DNA of 64,000 nucleotides from Mobilicoccus caccae (GTDB lineage: Bacteria > Actinomycetota > Actinomycetes > Actinomycetales > Dermatophilaceae), in NCBI RefSeq assembly GCF_030161635.1, contig NZ_BSUO01000001.1:3019199-3083198 (forward strand), written 5' to 3'. Each line of letters starts with the position of its first letter. The first letter of the stretch is position 1. Of this stretch, positions 1-9,197 are shown piece after piece. The position numbers and the translations under genes were made by a program. The notes beneath the pieces were generated by a model, which was not told where the DNA came from, made no database searches, and saw only the letters and a list, made by a program, of their open reading frames with translations.

Positions 1-411
1 CCGGCCGACGGCCGATCCACGACCCTCGGCGGTGTGCAGGTGAACAACCTCCTCGTCGTGAGCGACCGCAAGGGCGGTGAAGGCACCCTGGTGGGCCTGG
101 GCGTGAACAAGACCAACCAGGACGTCGAGGTGTCCTTCGCGCTGGCCGGTGGCCAGCCCATCCGCATCGAGATCCCCAGCCACAGCAGCAAGCAGATCAG
201 CGACCCCGACAACGGGCCGATGTCCACGCTGCCGAACATCCCGGTCGAACCGGGCGGTCTCGTCGACGTCGACATCGTCACGGCCGGAGCCGGCGGGCAG
301 TCGCTGCGCGTGCCCGTCCTCGCGCCCTACCCGCCGTACGGCGACTACCACGAGTCCGGCCCGTTGACCCACGCCCCCACCGCCCCGGCGGCCCACGGCG
401 ACGGTCACTGA
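1..411 (+). CDS. C-terminal part of an unknown, probably exported protein (5' end outside window)
   Basis: The reading frame is open from base 1, so the true start lies upstream of the window; the first GTG inside (base 34) is internal. The visible 136 residues have alternating beta-type hydrophobic segments (NNLLVVSD, EVSFALAGG, PIRIEIP) and end in a Pro/His/Ala-rich tail (APTAPAAHGDGH). This resembles the folded part and tail of small actinobacterial lipoproteins, but the signal sequence is not visible and no family was recognised. It converges on regX3 and the two share a terminator-like hairpin. Confidence 0.7.
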   Translation, partial: PADGRSTTLGGVQVNNLLVVSDRKGGEGTLVGLGVNKTNQDVEVSFALAGGQPIRIEIPSHSSKQISDPDNGPMSTLPNIPVEPGGLVDVDIVTAGAGGQSLRVPVLAPYPPYGDYHESGPLTHAPTAPAAHGDGH

Positions 412-454
412 CGCACGCCACACGCGTCGGCACGTCCCTCCCGACCCGCGACGA

Positions 455-499
455 ACGAACGCTCGCCCCGAAGGAATCCCCTTCGCGGCGAGCGTTCGT
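455..499. terminator. Bidirectional terminator hairpin
   Basis: A perfect 13-bp inverted repeat (arms 455-467 and 487-499, ACGAACGCTCGCC) lies between the convergent unknown gene and regX3. It has no clear U-tract, as is usual in high-GC actinobacteria. Confidence 0.7.
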
Positions 500-522
500 C
501 GTGACCCGGCGGGTCGAGTCGG

Positions 523-1206
523 TCAGGGACTCTCGAACTTGTACCCCAGTCCCCGCACGGTGACGATGTGCGTCGGCTTGGCCGGGTCGGGCTCGATCTT
601 GGCCCGCAGACGCTTGACGTGCACATCGAGGGTCTTGGTGTCACCGACGTAGTCGCTGCCCCACACCCGGTCGATGAGTTGCATGCGCGTGAGCACCCGG
701 CCCGCGTTGCGCAGCAACATCTCGAGGAGCTCGAACTCCTTGAGCGGCAACGGCGTGTGTTGGCCGTTGACGGTGACGACGTGACGTTCGACGTCCATGC
801 GCACCGGGCCCGACTCCAGGGTGTTCGGCAGCAGCTCCTCAGGCTCCTGACGCCGCCGCAGGACCGCCTTGATGCGGGCCAGCAGCTCGCGACTGCTGTA
901 CGGCTTGGTGATGTAGTCGTCGGCGCCGATCTCGAGGCCCACGACCTTGTCGATCTCGCTGTCCTTGGCGGTGAGCATGATGATCGGCACGGCCGACCGC
1001 TGACGCAGCGTGCGGCACACGTCGATGCCCGACAGGCCCGGCAGCATGAGGTCGAGCAGGACCAGATCGGCGCCGGCGCGCTCCATCTCCTCGAGCGCCT
1101 CGGGTCCGGTCTCCGCGACGGAGACCTCGTACCCCTCCTTGCGCAGCAGGTAGGACAGAGGGTCGGAGAACGACTCCTCGTCCTCCACGACCAGGATCTG
1201 GGTCAT
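523..1206 (-). CDS. regX3: Response regulator RegX3 (OmpR/PhoB family)
   Basis: DNA-binding regulator of a two-component system that controls the phosphate-starvation response in mycobacteria. The 227 residues hold a receiver domain (acidic pair E8-D9, phosphoacceptor D52 in LLDLMLPG, Lys in MLTAKDS) and a C-terminal winged helix (LTRMQLIDRVWG, then DVHVKRLRAKIE) ending in TVRGLGYKFESP. The ATG at 1206 is chosen because AAGGAG precedes it and the receiver begins there; a longer frame upstream runs into senX3. It starts 5 bp after senX3 stops, so the two form an operon. Confidence 0.95.
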   Translation of the reverse strand: MTQILVVEDEESFSDPLSYLLRKEGYEVSVAETGPEALEEMERAGADLVLLDLMLPGLSGIDVCRTLRQRSAVPIIMLTAKDSEIDKVVGLEIGADDYITKPYSSRELLARIKAVLRRRQEPEELLPNTLESGPVRMDVERHVVTVNGQHTPLPLKEFELLEMLLRNAGRVLTRMQLIDRVWGSDYVGDTKTLDVHVKRLRAKIEPDPAKPTHIVTVRGLGYKFESP

Positions 1207-1211
1207 AAGCC

Positions 1212-2414
1212 TTACTCCTTCGCTCCGGGCTGGACAGCCACCAGGGATGTGGATGGATCCACTCCGTCGGACTCGACCTGAGCCCTCGGAAGCCGGATCG
1301 TGAACGTCGAACCATGCCCCTCGCGGCTCCACAGGGTGACCTCACCACCGTGGTTGGCACAGATGTGTTTGACGATGGCCAGACCGAGGCCGGTGCCTCC
1401 GGTGGCGCGGGACCGTGCGGCGTCCACGCGGTAGAACCGCTCGAAGACGCGTTCCTGGTCCTCCGGGGAGATGCCGCGCCCCTGGTCGGACACCGAGATC
1501 TCGACGACGTCCTCGAGACGACGCGCGACGACGGTGATGCGCGTGTCCTCGGGAGAGTACGCGATGGCGTTGGTGAGGAGGTTGGTCAGTGCCGTCACCA
1601 GCATCGAGCCGTCGCCGTAGACGTAGAGCCCCTCGGCGGCGGAGACGCGGAAGCTCATGTGCTTGCCCTCGGCGAGGGTGAGCATGAGGTCGACCGCCTC
1701 CTGGACCACCTCGTCGACGTCGACGAGTTGCGGGTCGCTCGGGGTCTCGGCCGCCTGGAGGCGGGAGAGGTCGACGATCTCCTGGACGAGGCGCGTGAGC
1801 CGGGTGCTCTCGACCTTGATGCGGCGGGCGAACCGCTCGACGGCCTCGGGGTCGTCGGCCGCGTCGAGCACGGCCTCGGCCAGCAGGGCGATGCCTCCGA
1901 CGGGCGTCTTGAGCTCGTGGCTGACGTTGGCCACGAAGTCGCGGCGGACGGCCTCGACCCGCTTGGCCTGCGTGCGGTCCTCCAGCAGCAGCAGCAGATG
2001 CCGGTCGCCGAGCGGGGCCGCACGCGCGCCGACGGTGATCTCACCGCCGCCCATCATTCCCCGGGGCAGGTCGAGCTCGACCTCGTGGATGGTGCGCTGG
2101 CGCCGCACCGCGCGGGCGATCTCCAGCAGATCGCTCTGGACGAGCTGGTCGTCGCGCACGAAACCCAACGCGCGGGCCGTGGGGCTCACGGTGACCGCCC
2201 GCTCGTTCTCATCGAGCACGATGGCGGTGGAACGCAGGACCGCGAGGACGTCGGCGACGGCGGCGTCCTCGTTGCTGCGCGCCTGCTCCGGCACGCTCTG
2301 GCCCGGCCGTTCCGCCCCGGATCGGCGGTCACCCCGACCGATCAGCCATGTCCCGGCTCCACCGATGACGGCGCCACCGGCGGCTGCGACGAGGGCGACG
2401 ACCAGGAACTCCAC
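1212..2414 (-). CDS. senX3: Sensor histidine kinase SenX3
   Basis: Membrane kinase partner of RegX3. One N-terminal membrane segment (about residues 3-26) is followed by a PAS-like region (about 55-150), a HisKA domain with H166 in NVSHELKTP, and an ATPase domain with N, G1 (DQGRGIS) and G2 (GTGLGLAIV) boxes. It has 400 residues, usual for the family. The start is a GTG with no Shine-Dalgarno sequence, but a -10 box ends six bases upstream, so the mRNA is probably leaderless. It is divergent from phoU, whose product is expected to relay Pst transporter status to this kinase. Confidence 0.95.
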   Translation of the reverse strand: MEFLVVALVAAAGGAVIGGAGTWLIGRGDRRSGAERPGQSVPEQARSNEDAAVADVLAVLRSTAIVLDENERAVTVSPTARALGFVRDDQLVQSDLLEIARAVRRQRTIHEVELDLPRGMMGGGEITVGARAAPLGDRHLLLLLEDRTQAKRVEAVRRDFVANVSHELKTPVGGIALLAEAVLDAADDPEAVERFARRIKVESTRLTRLVQEIVDLSRLQAAETPSDPQLVDVDEVVQEAVDLMLTLAEGKHMSFRVSAAEGLYVYGDGSMLVTALTNLLTNAIAYSPEDTRITVVARRLEDVVEISVSDQGRGISPEDQERVFERFYRVDAARSRATGGTGLGLAIVKHICANHGGEVTLWSREGHGSTFTIRLPRAQVESDGVDPSTSLVAVQPGAKE

Positions 2415-2420
2415 ACGGCC

Positions 2421-2426
2421 AGCCTA
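2421..2426 (-). promoter_or_regulatory. Leaderless -10 box of senX3
   Basis: TAGGCT on the minus strand, followed by six bases and the GTG start of senX3. The same TANNNT-N6-start geometry recurs at several genes in this window. Confidence 0.55.
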
Positions 2427-2496
2427 CGCGTTACGCCCTGGAACACATGTCGCCCGCACGTGCATCCAGGCAGTTCAGAGGCGTGGCAGACCCAGT

Positions 2497-2529
2497 GTTC
2501 ACCGTAGGGGCGCATTCAGTTCACTCCCG
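2497..2529 (+). promoter_or_regulatory. PHO-box-like repeats between senX3 and phoU
   Basis: GTTCACC at 2497 and GTTCACT at 2519 are spaced exactly 22 bp, two turns of the 11-bp PHO-box unit; a weaker GTTCAGA lies at 2473. They sit in the 248-bp divergent promoter region. Binding by RegX3 is inferred from the motif and the neighbouring genes. Confidence 0.5.
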
Positions 2530-2662
2530 CCTGGCAGGTTGACACTGCAGGCCCACACCTGGACGGGTTCTCCGTGCCCGAAAAGTCCCGGAGTAGCCTG
2601 GCCCGTCTCCACACATCCACCCCGGAACGCGCCTCGGCGCGTCCACACGCGAGAAGGACACC

Positions 2663-3331
2663 ATGCGCGACGCCTTCCACGAGGACCTCGACAAGATCTC
2701 CGACCAACTCGTCGAGATGACACGCCTGTCGGCCTCCGCCATGAGCCGCGCCACGACCGCGCTCCTCGACGCCGATCTCGAACTGGCCGAAGGCGTCATC
2801 AGCGCCGACCAGGAGATCGACGGCATCCGATCCGACCTCGACGAACTGGCGGTCGAGCTCCTCGCCCGGCAGCAGCCGGTGGCCACCGACCTGCGCATCG
2901 TCGTCACGGCCCTGCACATGGCCTCCAGCCTCGAGCGCATGGGCGACCTCGCCGAGCACGTCGCCAAGGTGGCGCGCCTGCGCTACCCGCAGAGCGCGGT
3001 GCCGCCCGAGATGCGCGCCACGATCGTCGCCATGGGCCAGATCGCCGACCGGCTCGTCCTGCGTGCCGGCGAGATCATCGCCTCCAAGGACCACGAGGCG
3101 GCCAAGAACCTCAGCGCCGAGGACGACGAGATGGACGCCCTCCACCGCCGCGTGTTCTCCACCCTCGCCGCAGAGGACTGGAACCACCCGACCGACGTCG
3201 CGGTCGACATCACCCTGCTGTCCCGCTACTACGAGCGTTTCGCCGACCACGCGGTCGCCGTCGCCAGCCAGGTCGTCTACCTCGTCACCGGTCAGCGCCG
3301 GCCCAAGAACAGCGACGACCGCGAGCTCTGA
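2663..3331 (+). CDS. phoU: Phosphate transport system regulator PhoU
   Basis: Cytoplasmic helical protein that represses the phosphate regulon when phosphate is plentiful by linking PstSCAB to the sensor kinase. The 222 residues show the duplicated PhoU bundle: first repeat with LSASAMSRATTALL and DLRIVVTALHMASSLERMGDLAEHV, second with LLSRYYERFADHAVAVASQVVYLVTG. Length and start (MRDAFHEDLDKI) are typical; AGAAGGACACC precedes the ATG. It lies divergent from senX3-regX3, as phoU/phoY does in many actinobacteria. Confidence 0.95.
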   Translation: MRDAFHEDLDKISDQLVEMTRLSASAMSRATTALLDADLELAEGVISADQEIDGIRSDLDELAVELLARQQPVATDLRIVVTALHMASSLERMGDLAEHVAKVARLRYPQSAVPPEMRATIVAMGQIADRLVLRAGEIIASKDHEAAKNLSAEDDEMDALHRRVFSTLAAEDWNHPTDVAVDITLLSRYYERFADHAVAVASQVVYLVTGQRRPKNSDDREL

Positions 3332-3370
3332 TCGCCCCGCCTCGGCGACGACACGTCCGAAGGCGCGCAG

Positions 3371-3420
3371 ACACGAACGACGGTCCGTCCCCTCACCTGG
3401 GTGCGGACCGTCGTTCGTGT
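3371..3420. terminator. Bidirectional terminator between phoU and gpmA
   Basis: A perfect 17-bp inverted repeat (arms 3371-3387 and 3404-3420) with a 16-base loop lies between two convergent genes. Confidence 0.75.
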
Positions 3421-3429
3421 CGGGCCGGG

Positions 3430-4173
3430 CTACTTGCCCTGGTTGGCGACCGCCTGGATGGCGCCCTTGGCCGCCTCGGGGTCGAGGTAGGTGCCACCGG
3501 GCTCGACCGGCGCCAAGGACTCGTCGAGTTCGTACAGCAGCGGGATACCGGTGGGGATGTTCAGCCCCGCGATGTCCTCGTCGCTGATGCCGTCGAGGTG
3601 CTTGACCAGCGCGCGCAGGCTGTTGCCGTGCGCCGCCACGAGGACGACCTTGCCCGACTTGAGCTCGGGCACGATCTCGGCCTCCCAGTAGGGCACGAGC
3701 CGCTCGACGACGTCCTTGAGGCACTCGGTCGCGGGGTTCTCGCCGTCGATGTCGGCGTACCGCGGGTCGTCGGCCTGGCTGTACTCGTCACCCGGGTCGA
3801 TGGGCGGCGGCGGCGTGTCGTAGGAGCGGCGCCAGAGCATGAACTGCTCCTCGCCGAACTCCTCCTTGGTCTGCTTCTTGTCCTTGCCCTGCAGCGCACC
3901 GTAGTGACGCTCGTTCAGACGCCAGGACCGCTTGACCGGGATCCAGTGTCGATCGGCCGCGTTCAGCCCGATGTTGGCCGTGGTGATGGCGCGACGCAGC
4001 ACCGAGGTGAACACGATGTCCGGGAGAATCCCCTTCTCCTGCAGGAGCTCACCGCCGCGAGCCGCCTCGGCTCGCCCCTTGTCGGAGAGGTCGACGTCGA
4101 CCCAGCCGGTGAACAGGTTCTTGGCGTTCCACTGACTCTCGCCGTGGCGCAACAGCACGAGGGTGTAGGTCAT
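3430..4173 (-). CDS. gpmA: 2,3-bisphosphoglycerate-dependent phosphoglycerate mutase
   Basis: Glycolytic enzyme interconverting 3- and 2-phosphoglycerate. The 247 residues carry the catalytic [10 protein letters not shown] (H10), [12 protein letters not shown] and the second histidine in [14 protein letters not shown], all diagnostic of dPGM. Family members are about 245-250 residues, so it is full length. The gene starts 9 bp after the YbjN-domain gene ends. A TAGAGT box overlapping that gene's stop codon stands six bases before the ATG, so it may also have its own leaderless promoter. Confidence 0.97.
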   Translation of the reverse strand: MTYTLVLLRHGESQWNAKNLFTGWVDVDLSDKGRAEAARGGELLQEKGILPDIVFTSVLRRAITTANIGLNAADRHWIPVKRSWRLNERHYGALQGKDKKQTKEEFGEEQFMLWRRSYDTPPPPIDPGDEYSQADDPRYADIDGENPATECLKDVVERLVPYWEAEIVPELKSGKVVLVAAHGNSLRALVKHLDGISDEDIAGLNIPTGIPLLYELDESLAPVEPGGTYLDPEAAKGAIQAVANQGK

Positions 4174-4179
4174 GCGCCC

Positions 4180-4185
4180 ACTCTA
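4180..4185 (-). promoter_or_regulatory. Leaderless -10 box of gpmA
   Basis: TAGAGT on the minus strand, six bases before the gpmA ATG and overlapping the TAG stop of the upstream gene. It would give gpmA a transcript separate from the mshA operon. Confidence 0.45.
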
Positions 4186-4818
4186 GTTCTCGGTGCCCTC
4201 AGGGGGCCCATCCGGGCGCGCAGCCTCCGCAGAGGGGGACGTCGGTCCCGCCTCGTCGTCGACCTCCTCGCCGACGCCGGGCTCGTGGGCACTGACGCGG
4301 CCACGCTCCTCCTCGTCCTTGGCGAGGATCTCGCGGAAGGGCTCGAGGTTGGCGAGGGACTCCTCGCGCGACACCCGCCACGACCACTCCTTGCGCATCG
4401 AGGAGATGAAGCCCAGGACGAGCAGTTCGTTGAACACCTCGTCAGTGGCGGCCAGCACGACCCCGAGGAGCTGGTCGAGGTACTCCTCGTCGACCGCCCC
4501 GATGGGCACCTGCCCGGTGACGTAGACGTCGCCGGAGTCGTCGATGGCGTACGCCAGCCCCGGCAGAGCGAGGTTGCGCTGCAGGAGGAACCGGTAGACC
4601 GCCACGTGGTTCTCGTCGGGGCGGCGGATGACGAAGGCCGACAGCGACAGCGCGCGCCCACCGGCGATGAGTGAACACGACGTGCGCAGCTTGTTCTCGC
4701 CGGGCAGCGTGAGCACGACCTCGCCTGGCCGGGTCCCCTCCTCCACGTCCACCCCCTGCTCCGTGGCGAAGGCGCGGATGATCTCGAGGGCGCGGAGTGA
4801 CTCGGGCGACGTGGGCAT
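4183..4818 (-). CDS. YbjN domain-containing protein
   Basis: The 211 residues contain a YbjN fold (about 10-165), with GENKLRTSCSLIAGGRALSLSAFVIRRPDENHVAVYRFLLQRNL visible across residues 54-97, followed by a charged tail (about 165-211). The domain resembles secretion chaperones and its role in actinobacteria is unproven. It lies 33 bp behind mshA and 9 bp before gpmA; this mshA-ybjN-gpm order is common in actinobacteria and suggests co-transcription. Confidence 0.88.
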   Translation of the reverse strand: MPTSPESLRALEIIRAFATEQGVDVEEGTRPGEVVLTLPGENKLRTSCSLIAGGRALSLSAFVIRRPDENHVAVYRFLLQRNLALPGLAYAIDDSGDVYVTGQVPIGAVDEEYLDQLLGVVLAATDEVFNELLVLGFISSMRKEWSWRVSREESLANLEPFREILAKDEEERGRVSAHEPGVGEEVDDEAGPTSPSAEAARPDGPPEGTEN

Positions 4819-4851
4819 AGGCGTTACCTCGTGGGGAGTCGGGTCGGGTGG

Positions 4852-6096
4852 TCACGCGCGGGGGCGTGACTCCATGGCCTCACCGTAGACGGCGAGCAAG
4901 GAGTTCGCAGTCTCGCCCCAACCGAAGGATGCGGCGTGAATGCGGGCCAGATCGGAGAGTCGGGACCGCTCCGCCGGGTCGTCCAGGAGCCGCTCGAACT
5001 CCCGGCTCCAGTCGGCGATGTCGTGGGTCGGGACGAGGACGCCCCCACCGACCGCGGTCGGCAATCCGCCGACGTCGGCGGCCACCACCGGCGTCCCGCA
5101 CGCCTGCGCCTCGACGGCCACCAGACCGAAGGACTCGTTGTAGGAAGGGACCGCGACGAGGTCGGCGGCGCGGTACCACTGCGCCAACCGTGCCCGCGAG
5201 GTGGGCGGGGAGAAGACGACGCGATCGGCGAGCCCCCGCTCGGCGGCGAGGTCCTCCAACCACCGCGGGCGTTCGAGCCCCGACCCGCTCGGACCGCCGA
5301 GGATCGCCACCCGCAGCCGCGGGGCGAGGTCGGGTCGCCGCCGGACGAGGTCGGCGACGGCCTCGATGAGCAGATCCGGCGCTTTGAGCGGCTGCACCCG
5401 GCCGACGAACACCAGGAGGAGGTCGTCGGCGTCGATCCCCACCTCCGCCCTCGCCGCCGCGACGTCACCGGGGGTGAACACCTCCAGGTCGACCCCGGGA
5501 TGGACGACGCGGACCCGGTCGGGATCGGCATCGTACAGCTCGATCAACTGCCGCGCCTCGATGTCGGTGTTGGCGACCAGTCGATCGGCGGCCTCGACGA
5601 CCTGCGCCTCACCGATCTCGCGACCTCTCGGCTCCGGGCGGTCCCCCACCGCGAGGCCGGCGTTCTTGACCCGCGCCATCGTGTGCATCGTGTGCACCAG
5701 GGGCACGTGCCAGCGGTCCGCCGCCAGCCACCCCACCTGGCCGGAGAGCCAGTAGTGGGAGTGGACGAGGTCGTAGTGGCCCTCGGGGTGCGCGGCCACC
5801 TCGCGCATCACCCCGGCGGTGAAGGCGCACAACTGACCGGGCAGGTCCTCCTTGGACAGGCCGTCGAAGGGTCCGGCGACGATGTGCCGCACGTGCACGC
5901 CGGGCACGAGTTCGACCCTGGGATCCACCCGCCGGTCGGTGGCCCGGGTGAAGAGCTCGACCTCGATCCCCCGAGCGGCGAGCTGACGGGCCACCTCGAC
6001 GACGTACACGTTGAGCCCGCCGGCGTCGCCGGTACCGGGGCGTTCGAGCGGGGAGGTGTGCACCGTGATCATCGCGATGCGCCGCGGGGTGGTCAT
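4852..6096 (-). CDS. mshA: D-inositol-3-phosphate glycosyltransferase MshA
   Basis: First enzyme of mycothiol synthesis: it transfers GlcNAc from UDP-GlcNAc to inositol 3-phosphate. The 414 residues form a GT4 GT-B fold: N-terminal [19 protein letters not shown] (G-loop, about residues 9-27), [10 protein letters not shown] near 110, [19 protein letters not shown] in the second domain, and the donor-binding [23 protein letters not shown]. Length and motifs match MshA. GAGGAC precedes the ATG. It is first of a three-gene string with the YbjN gene and gpmA. MshD is also in this window at 14.3 kb. Confidence 0.95.
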   Translation of the reverse strand: MTTPRRIAMITVHTSPLERPGTGDAGGLNVYVVEVARQLAARGIEVELFTRATDRRVDPRVELVPGVHVRHIVAGPFDGLSKEDLPGQLCAFTAGVMREVAAHPEGHYDLVHSHYWLSGQVGWLAADRWHVPLVHTMHTMARVKNAGLAVGDRPEPRGREIGEAQVVEAADRLVANTDIEARQLIELYDADPDRVRVVHPGVDLEVFTPGDVAAARAEVGIDADDLLLVFVGRVQPLKAPDLLIEAVADLVRRRPDLAPRLRVAILGGPSGSGLERPRWLEDLAAERGLADRVVFSPPTSRARLAQWYRAADLVAVPSYNESFGLVAVEAQACGTPVVAADVGGLPTAVGGGVLVPTHDIADWSREFERLLDDPAERSRLSDLARIHAASFGWGETANSLLAVYGEAMESRPRA

Positions 6097-6167
6097 GTCC
6101 TCGTCCTCGGGTCGGTGTGGGGTGCCGGGTCGTCCGTGCGGCGCGGGCCCGAGCCGGGACGGGGTCG

Positions 6168-6173
6168 TACGGT
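6168..6173 (+). promoter_or_regulatory. Leaderless -10 box of the methyltransferase gene
   Basis: TACGGT, followed by six bases and GTG at 6180; it decides the start chosen for the downstream gene. Confidence 0.45.
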
Positions 6174-6179
6174 GGACGC

Positions 6180-6974
6180 GTGCGCGCCGGACGTCCTGTG
6201 GGAGTGGTCACCAGGGGGACGACCGCTCCGAACCGGCTCAGACGCATGGACCGGGCGCTGGCCCACGTGGGTGCGGGGTTGCTGCGTCGTCCCGGCCCGG
6301 CTCCCCTCGTGGTGGATCTCGGATACGGCGCGGCGGGCACCACGACGCTGGAGCTGTGGCGCCGGCTCACGCGGATCCGCGCCGACGTCGAGGTCGTGGG
6401 TGTCGAGATCGACCCCGCGCGGGTCGCCGCGGCCCGTCCTCTCGCCCGCCCCGGACTCCGTTTCGTCCGAGGCGGATTCGACCTCGCCGGTCTCGACCGT
6501 GCCCCGATCCTGATCCGGGCGGCGAACGTCCTGCGTCAGTACGACGAGGGTGAGGTGAAGCCGGCGTGGGAGCTCATGAGTTCCCGCCTCGCTCCCGACG
6601 GACTGATCCTCGAAGGCACCTGCGACGAGATCGGCCGGCGCAGCACCTGGGTGTGGCTCGGCGCGGACGGGCCGGTGTCGCTGACCGTGTCGCTCGGCTT
6701 CACCGCGATCGAGCGCCCCTCGGACGTGGCCGAACGGCTGCCCAAGGCGCTCATCCACCGCAACGTGCCCGGTGAGCCGGTCCACGCGTTTCTGCAGGCC
6801 CTGGACTCGGCCTGGGACCGTCAGGCCCCGTTGGCGTCCTACGGCCGCCGTCAGCGGTTCGTCGCCACCTGCGCCCAGCTGCGGCAGGACGGGTGGCCGC
6901 TGATCCACGGGCCGCGCCGATGGCGTCTCGGGGAGATCACCGTGGACTGGCGTGCCGTGGCGCCGCAGACCTGA
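6180..6974 (+). CDS. Class I SAM-dependent methyltransferase-like protein
   Basis: 264 residues with a Rossmann methyltransferase core: [19 protein letters not shown] (SAM-binding loop, about residues 40-58), [11 protein letters not shown] (acidic residue after strand 2) and a later strand [16 protein letters not shown]. The substrate is unknown. GTG at 6180 is preferred because a TACGGT box stands six bases upstream; the frame stays open to 6117 but those residues are Arg/Gly-rich filler. It is divergent from mshA, a neighbourhood often seen in actinobacteria. Confidence 0.8.
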   Translation: MRAGRPVGVVTRGTTAPNRLRRMDRALAHVGAGLLRRPGPAPLVVDLGYGAAGTTTLELWRRLTRIRADVEVVGVEIDPARVAAARPLARPGLRFVRGGFDLAGLDRAPILIRAANVLRQYDEGEVKPAWELMSSRLAPDGLILEGTCDEIGRRSTWVWLGADGPVSLTVSLGFTAIERPSDVAERLPKALIHRNVPGEPVHAFLQALDSAWDRQAPLASYGRRQRFVATCAQLRQDGWPLIHGPRRWRLGEITVDWRAVAPQT

Positions 6975-7017
6975 ACGCACCTGCCCGCGTCGGCCTCCCC
7001 GTTCGGCCCGCACGTCG

Positions 7018-7388
7018 TCAGGAACGCTGGTAGTCGTCCTCGATGCGGACGATGTCGTCCTCGTCGAAGTGGCCGTAGCCGACCTCGAGGATGCGAGCCG
7101 GCGTGGTGCCGCTGTTGCCCATCCGGTGAACCGCGCCCTGCGGCACCCAGATGAGCTCGCCCTTGACCGCCTGCCACTGACGGTCGTCGACGGTGATGTC
7201 CATCGGCGCGTCGTCGAGGACCTGCCACATCTCGGCGCGGTGTTCGTGCGTCTGCAGCGACAGCCGCGATCCCGGCTGCACCGTGATGACCTTGACGGTC
7301 ACCTGCGTGTTCGTCGTGAAGCTCTGGAACGCCCCCAAGGACGCTCCACGGTGAACACCTCGTCGCGCTTGTCGTCGATGCCGCTCAT
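7018..7388 (-). CDS. Cupin, mannose-6-phosphate isomerase type II C-terminal-like (frameshifted)
   Basis: Small cupin of the phosphomannose isomerase/GDP-mannose pyrophosphorylase C-terminal type. Metal-binding cupin signatures are visible: PGSRLSLQTHEHRAEMWQVL and VPQGAVHRMGN. The start MSGIDDKRDEVFTVERPWG at 7388 has GGAGGAGA upstream but is out of frame with the rest. One base added to the C-run 7332-7336 (G-run in the gene) joins it to AFQSFTTN and gives the usual ERPWGAFQSF. Without that base the frame continues into meaningless sequence. The complete protein would have about 123 residues. Confidence 0.85.
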
Positions 7389-7564
7389 GTCGATCCGTTC
7401 TCCTCCGGCGCTCATGCCTGACTGGGTCGGTGCCGGGGCGACTACTCCCCCAACGAAAGTCCTGTCCTCCCTGGACGATCGACCCGGATTCTATCGGCCC
7501 CGGCAGCCACCTTCCGCCCCGGTTCCATGCGTGCGGGGCGAGTCCGGTTCTGTTCGCACTCGCC

Positions 7565-8377
7565 TCAGTCGGTCTCACCGAGGAACGTCGAGACCAGCTC
7601 GCGCACCCAGGATCGGTGACCCCACAGCACGCCGCCGGGCGGGAGGATCTCCAGGCGCGCCTCGGGCAGGACCTCCGCCAGCTCGCGGGCCACGTGCTCG
7701 GGGTGTGCGTCGTCGTCCGCCTGCCCGATGACGAGCGTTCGGGCGTTCACCCTGGCGAGCACCGCGCGGTCGGTCAGCGGGACCTCACCGGGCAGGGCCC
7801 GCAGCGCCCGCGACACCGGCGTCCCCGACAACAGACGCGCCTGCTCGGCCGCCCACGTGCGCACGGCGGGGCTGTCCCGCTGCGCCCGGGGTTGTTCGCG
7901 GACGAGGTGATCGGTGATGCCCTCGACGTCGCGCTCGTCGACGAGGTCGGCCAGGGCGACGAGCCGGGAGAGCGCGGCATCGGTACGGGGTTGGTCGAGC
8001 ACGGCCGGCAGGACGAAGACCAGCCGCTCGAACCGATCGGGACTCTGCTCCAGCAGCGCGCACATCGCGCCGGCACCCATGCTCACGCCCAGGGCACGCG
8101 TCGCCTCGACCCGATCGGCCACGGCACGGAGTTCGGCACCCAGCGCGGGGTAGGTCCAGGCGTTCTCGGGCGCATCGGAGGCGCCGTGCCCGCGGAAGTG
8201 CAGGAACGACCGGCGACCGGGGACTCCGGTGGCGAAGGGTCTGGTCGTCGCGATCGACCCGGCGAGTCCGTGGGCGAAGATGCTGCTCGGCGTGCCGGAT
8301 CCGAGCGACAGGTACTCCAGCGCTCCGAACGGACCGTCGACCCGGGAGGTGGCTCGCGAGAACGACGCGGTCACCAC
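7565..8377 (-). CDS. Alpha/beta hydrolase
   Basis: 270 residues of an alpha/beta hydrolase: oxyanion-loop FAHGLAGS (about 34-41), FLHFRGHGAS, nucleophile elbow LGVSMGAGAM (Ser about 100), acidic region TLVIGQADDDAHP, and a candidate His in GHRSWVRELVSTFLGE near the C-terminus. The substrate cannot be told. The first 7 bases overlap the end of the DUF2516 gene, so translation is probably coupled. Confidence 0.85.
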   Translation of the reverse strand: MVTASFSRATSRVDGPFGALEYLSLGSGTPSSIFAHGLAGSIATTRPFATGVPGRRSFLHFRGHGASDAPENAWTYPALGAELRAVADRVEATRALGVSMGAGAMCALLEQSPDRFERLVFVLPAVLDQPRTDAALSRLVALADLVDERDVEGITDHLVREQPRAQRDSPAVRTWAAEQARLLSGTPVSRALRALPGEVPLTDRAVLARVNARTLVIGQADDDAHPEHVARELAEVLPEARLEILPPGGVLWGHRSWVRELVSTFLGETD

Positions 8378-8706
8378 GACCCGTGGGGGCCGGAGCCGCT
8401 GGCACCGCCCTTGCGCTTACGTGCGCGGTAGGGCTTGAGCGCCGGCCGGACGTCGGCGAAGTAGACACCGACCGCCACGAGGGCGATGAGGCCGAACATG
8501 TTGAGGATGGCGGTGACGCTGACGAACAGCACCGCCAGTGAGATGCCGAGCGCGACGAGCCAGAAGGTCTTGCTCTGCTTGCCCTCCGCCGCGTAGGCAC
8601 CCTTGTCGTTCATCGCGGCGTCGACGAACGCCCACAGGCCGAACACGAGCCCGGCGATACCGAGGACGAGGACGACCAGGTTCTGTGCCTGCGACAACCA
8701 CTGCAT
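8371..8706 (-). CDS. DUF2516 family membrane protein
   Basis: 111 residues with three hydrophobic segments (about 8-30, 48-66, 69-88) and a basic tail (KPYRARKRKG). It matches the actinobacterial DUF2516 family, whose mycobacterial member Rv0476 lies next to hbhA; here the same neighbour is present (9197-10207). Function unknown. A TAGGCT box six bases before the ATG suggests a leaderless transcript, so this gene and the hydrolase behind it may be transcribed apart from dtd. Confidence 0.9.
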   Translation of the reverse strand: MQWLSQAQNLVVLVLGIAGLVFGLWAFVDAAMNDKGAYAAEGKQSKTFWLVALGISLAVLFVSVTAILNMFGLIALVAVGVYFADVRPALKPYRARKRKGGASGSGPHGSW

Positions 8707-8712
8707 GCGTCC

Positions 8713-8718
8713 AGCCTA
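8713..8718 (-). promoter_or_regulatory. Leaderless -10 box of the DUF2516 gene
   Basis: TAGGCT on the minus strand, six bases before the ATG at 8706. Confidence 0.5.
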
Positions 8719-8771
8719 CGGGGTCAGCGCGGCGTGCCCGGACACCTCGGTCCCGTGATGCATGCGGGGCC

Positions 8772-9197
8772 TCAGACGTCGACGATCACCGTGAAGGGGC
8801 CGTCGTTGCACAGTTCGACGCGCATGTCGGCACCGAACCGGCCGGTGGCGACACGCACGCCCCGCTCGCGCAGCCCCTCCGCGACGGCGTCGACCAGGGG
8901 CTCGGCGACCGACCCCGGAGCCGCGTCGCTCCACGACGGCCGGCGGCCCTTGACCGTGCGTCCGTACAGCGTGAACTGGCTGACGACGAGGACACCACCG
9001 CCCACGTCCTCGACCGACTTCTCCTCCGCCAGGATGCGCAGCTCGGCGATCTTGCGGACCATCGTGGCGACCTCGTCCGGGCCGTCGGTGTGGGTGGCCG
9101 CCACGAGGGCGAGGAGGCCGGGACCCTCGACGGCCCCGATCTCCTCACCGGCGACGACGACACGTGCGCCGTCGACGCGTTGGAGGACCGCTCGCAT
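8772..9197 (-). CDS. dtd: D-aminoacyl-tRNA deacylase
   Basis: Proofreading enzyme that frees tRNA from mischarged D-amino acids (and glycine on tRNA-Ala). The 141 residues begin [15 protein letters not shown] and carry the active-site motifs VVSQFTLYG and, near the end, [26 protein letters not shown] (the family has the equivalent GPVT loop; here GPFT). Length is typical. Its ATG overlaps the stop of the HbhA-like gene (TGATG), which indicates translational coupling. Confidence 0.93.
   Translation of the reverse strand: MRAVLQRVDGARVVVAGEEIGAVEGPGLLALVAATHTDGPDEVATMVRKIAELRILAEEKSVEDVGGGVLVVSQFTLYGRTVKGRRPSWSDAAPGSVAEPLVDAVAEGLRERGVRVATGRFGADMRVELCNDGPFTVIVDV

Larger units (their letters stand above)
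2415..2662. promoter_or_regulatory. Divergent control region of senX3 and phoU
   Basis: 248 bp without a gene. It holds the senX3 -10 box at the left end, PHO-box-like repeats near 2497-2529, a possible phoU -10 TAGCCT at 2594-2599, and the phoU ribosome-binding site at the right end. Confidence 0.5.

Noticed and set aside
1657..4674. A 1005-residue open frame crossing senX3, phoU and gpmA
   Set aside because: It is antisense or off-frame to clear genes, Ser/Arg/Pro-rich and without any domain; such long spurious frames are expected at this GC content.
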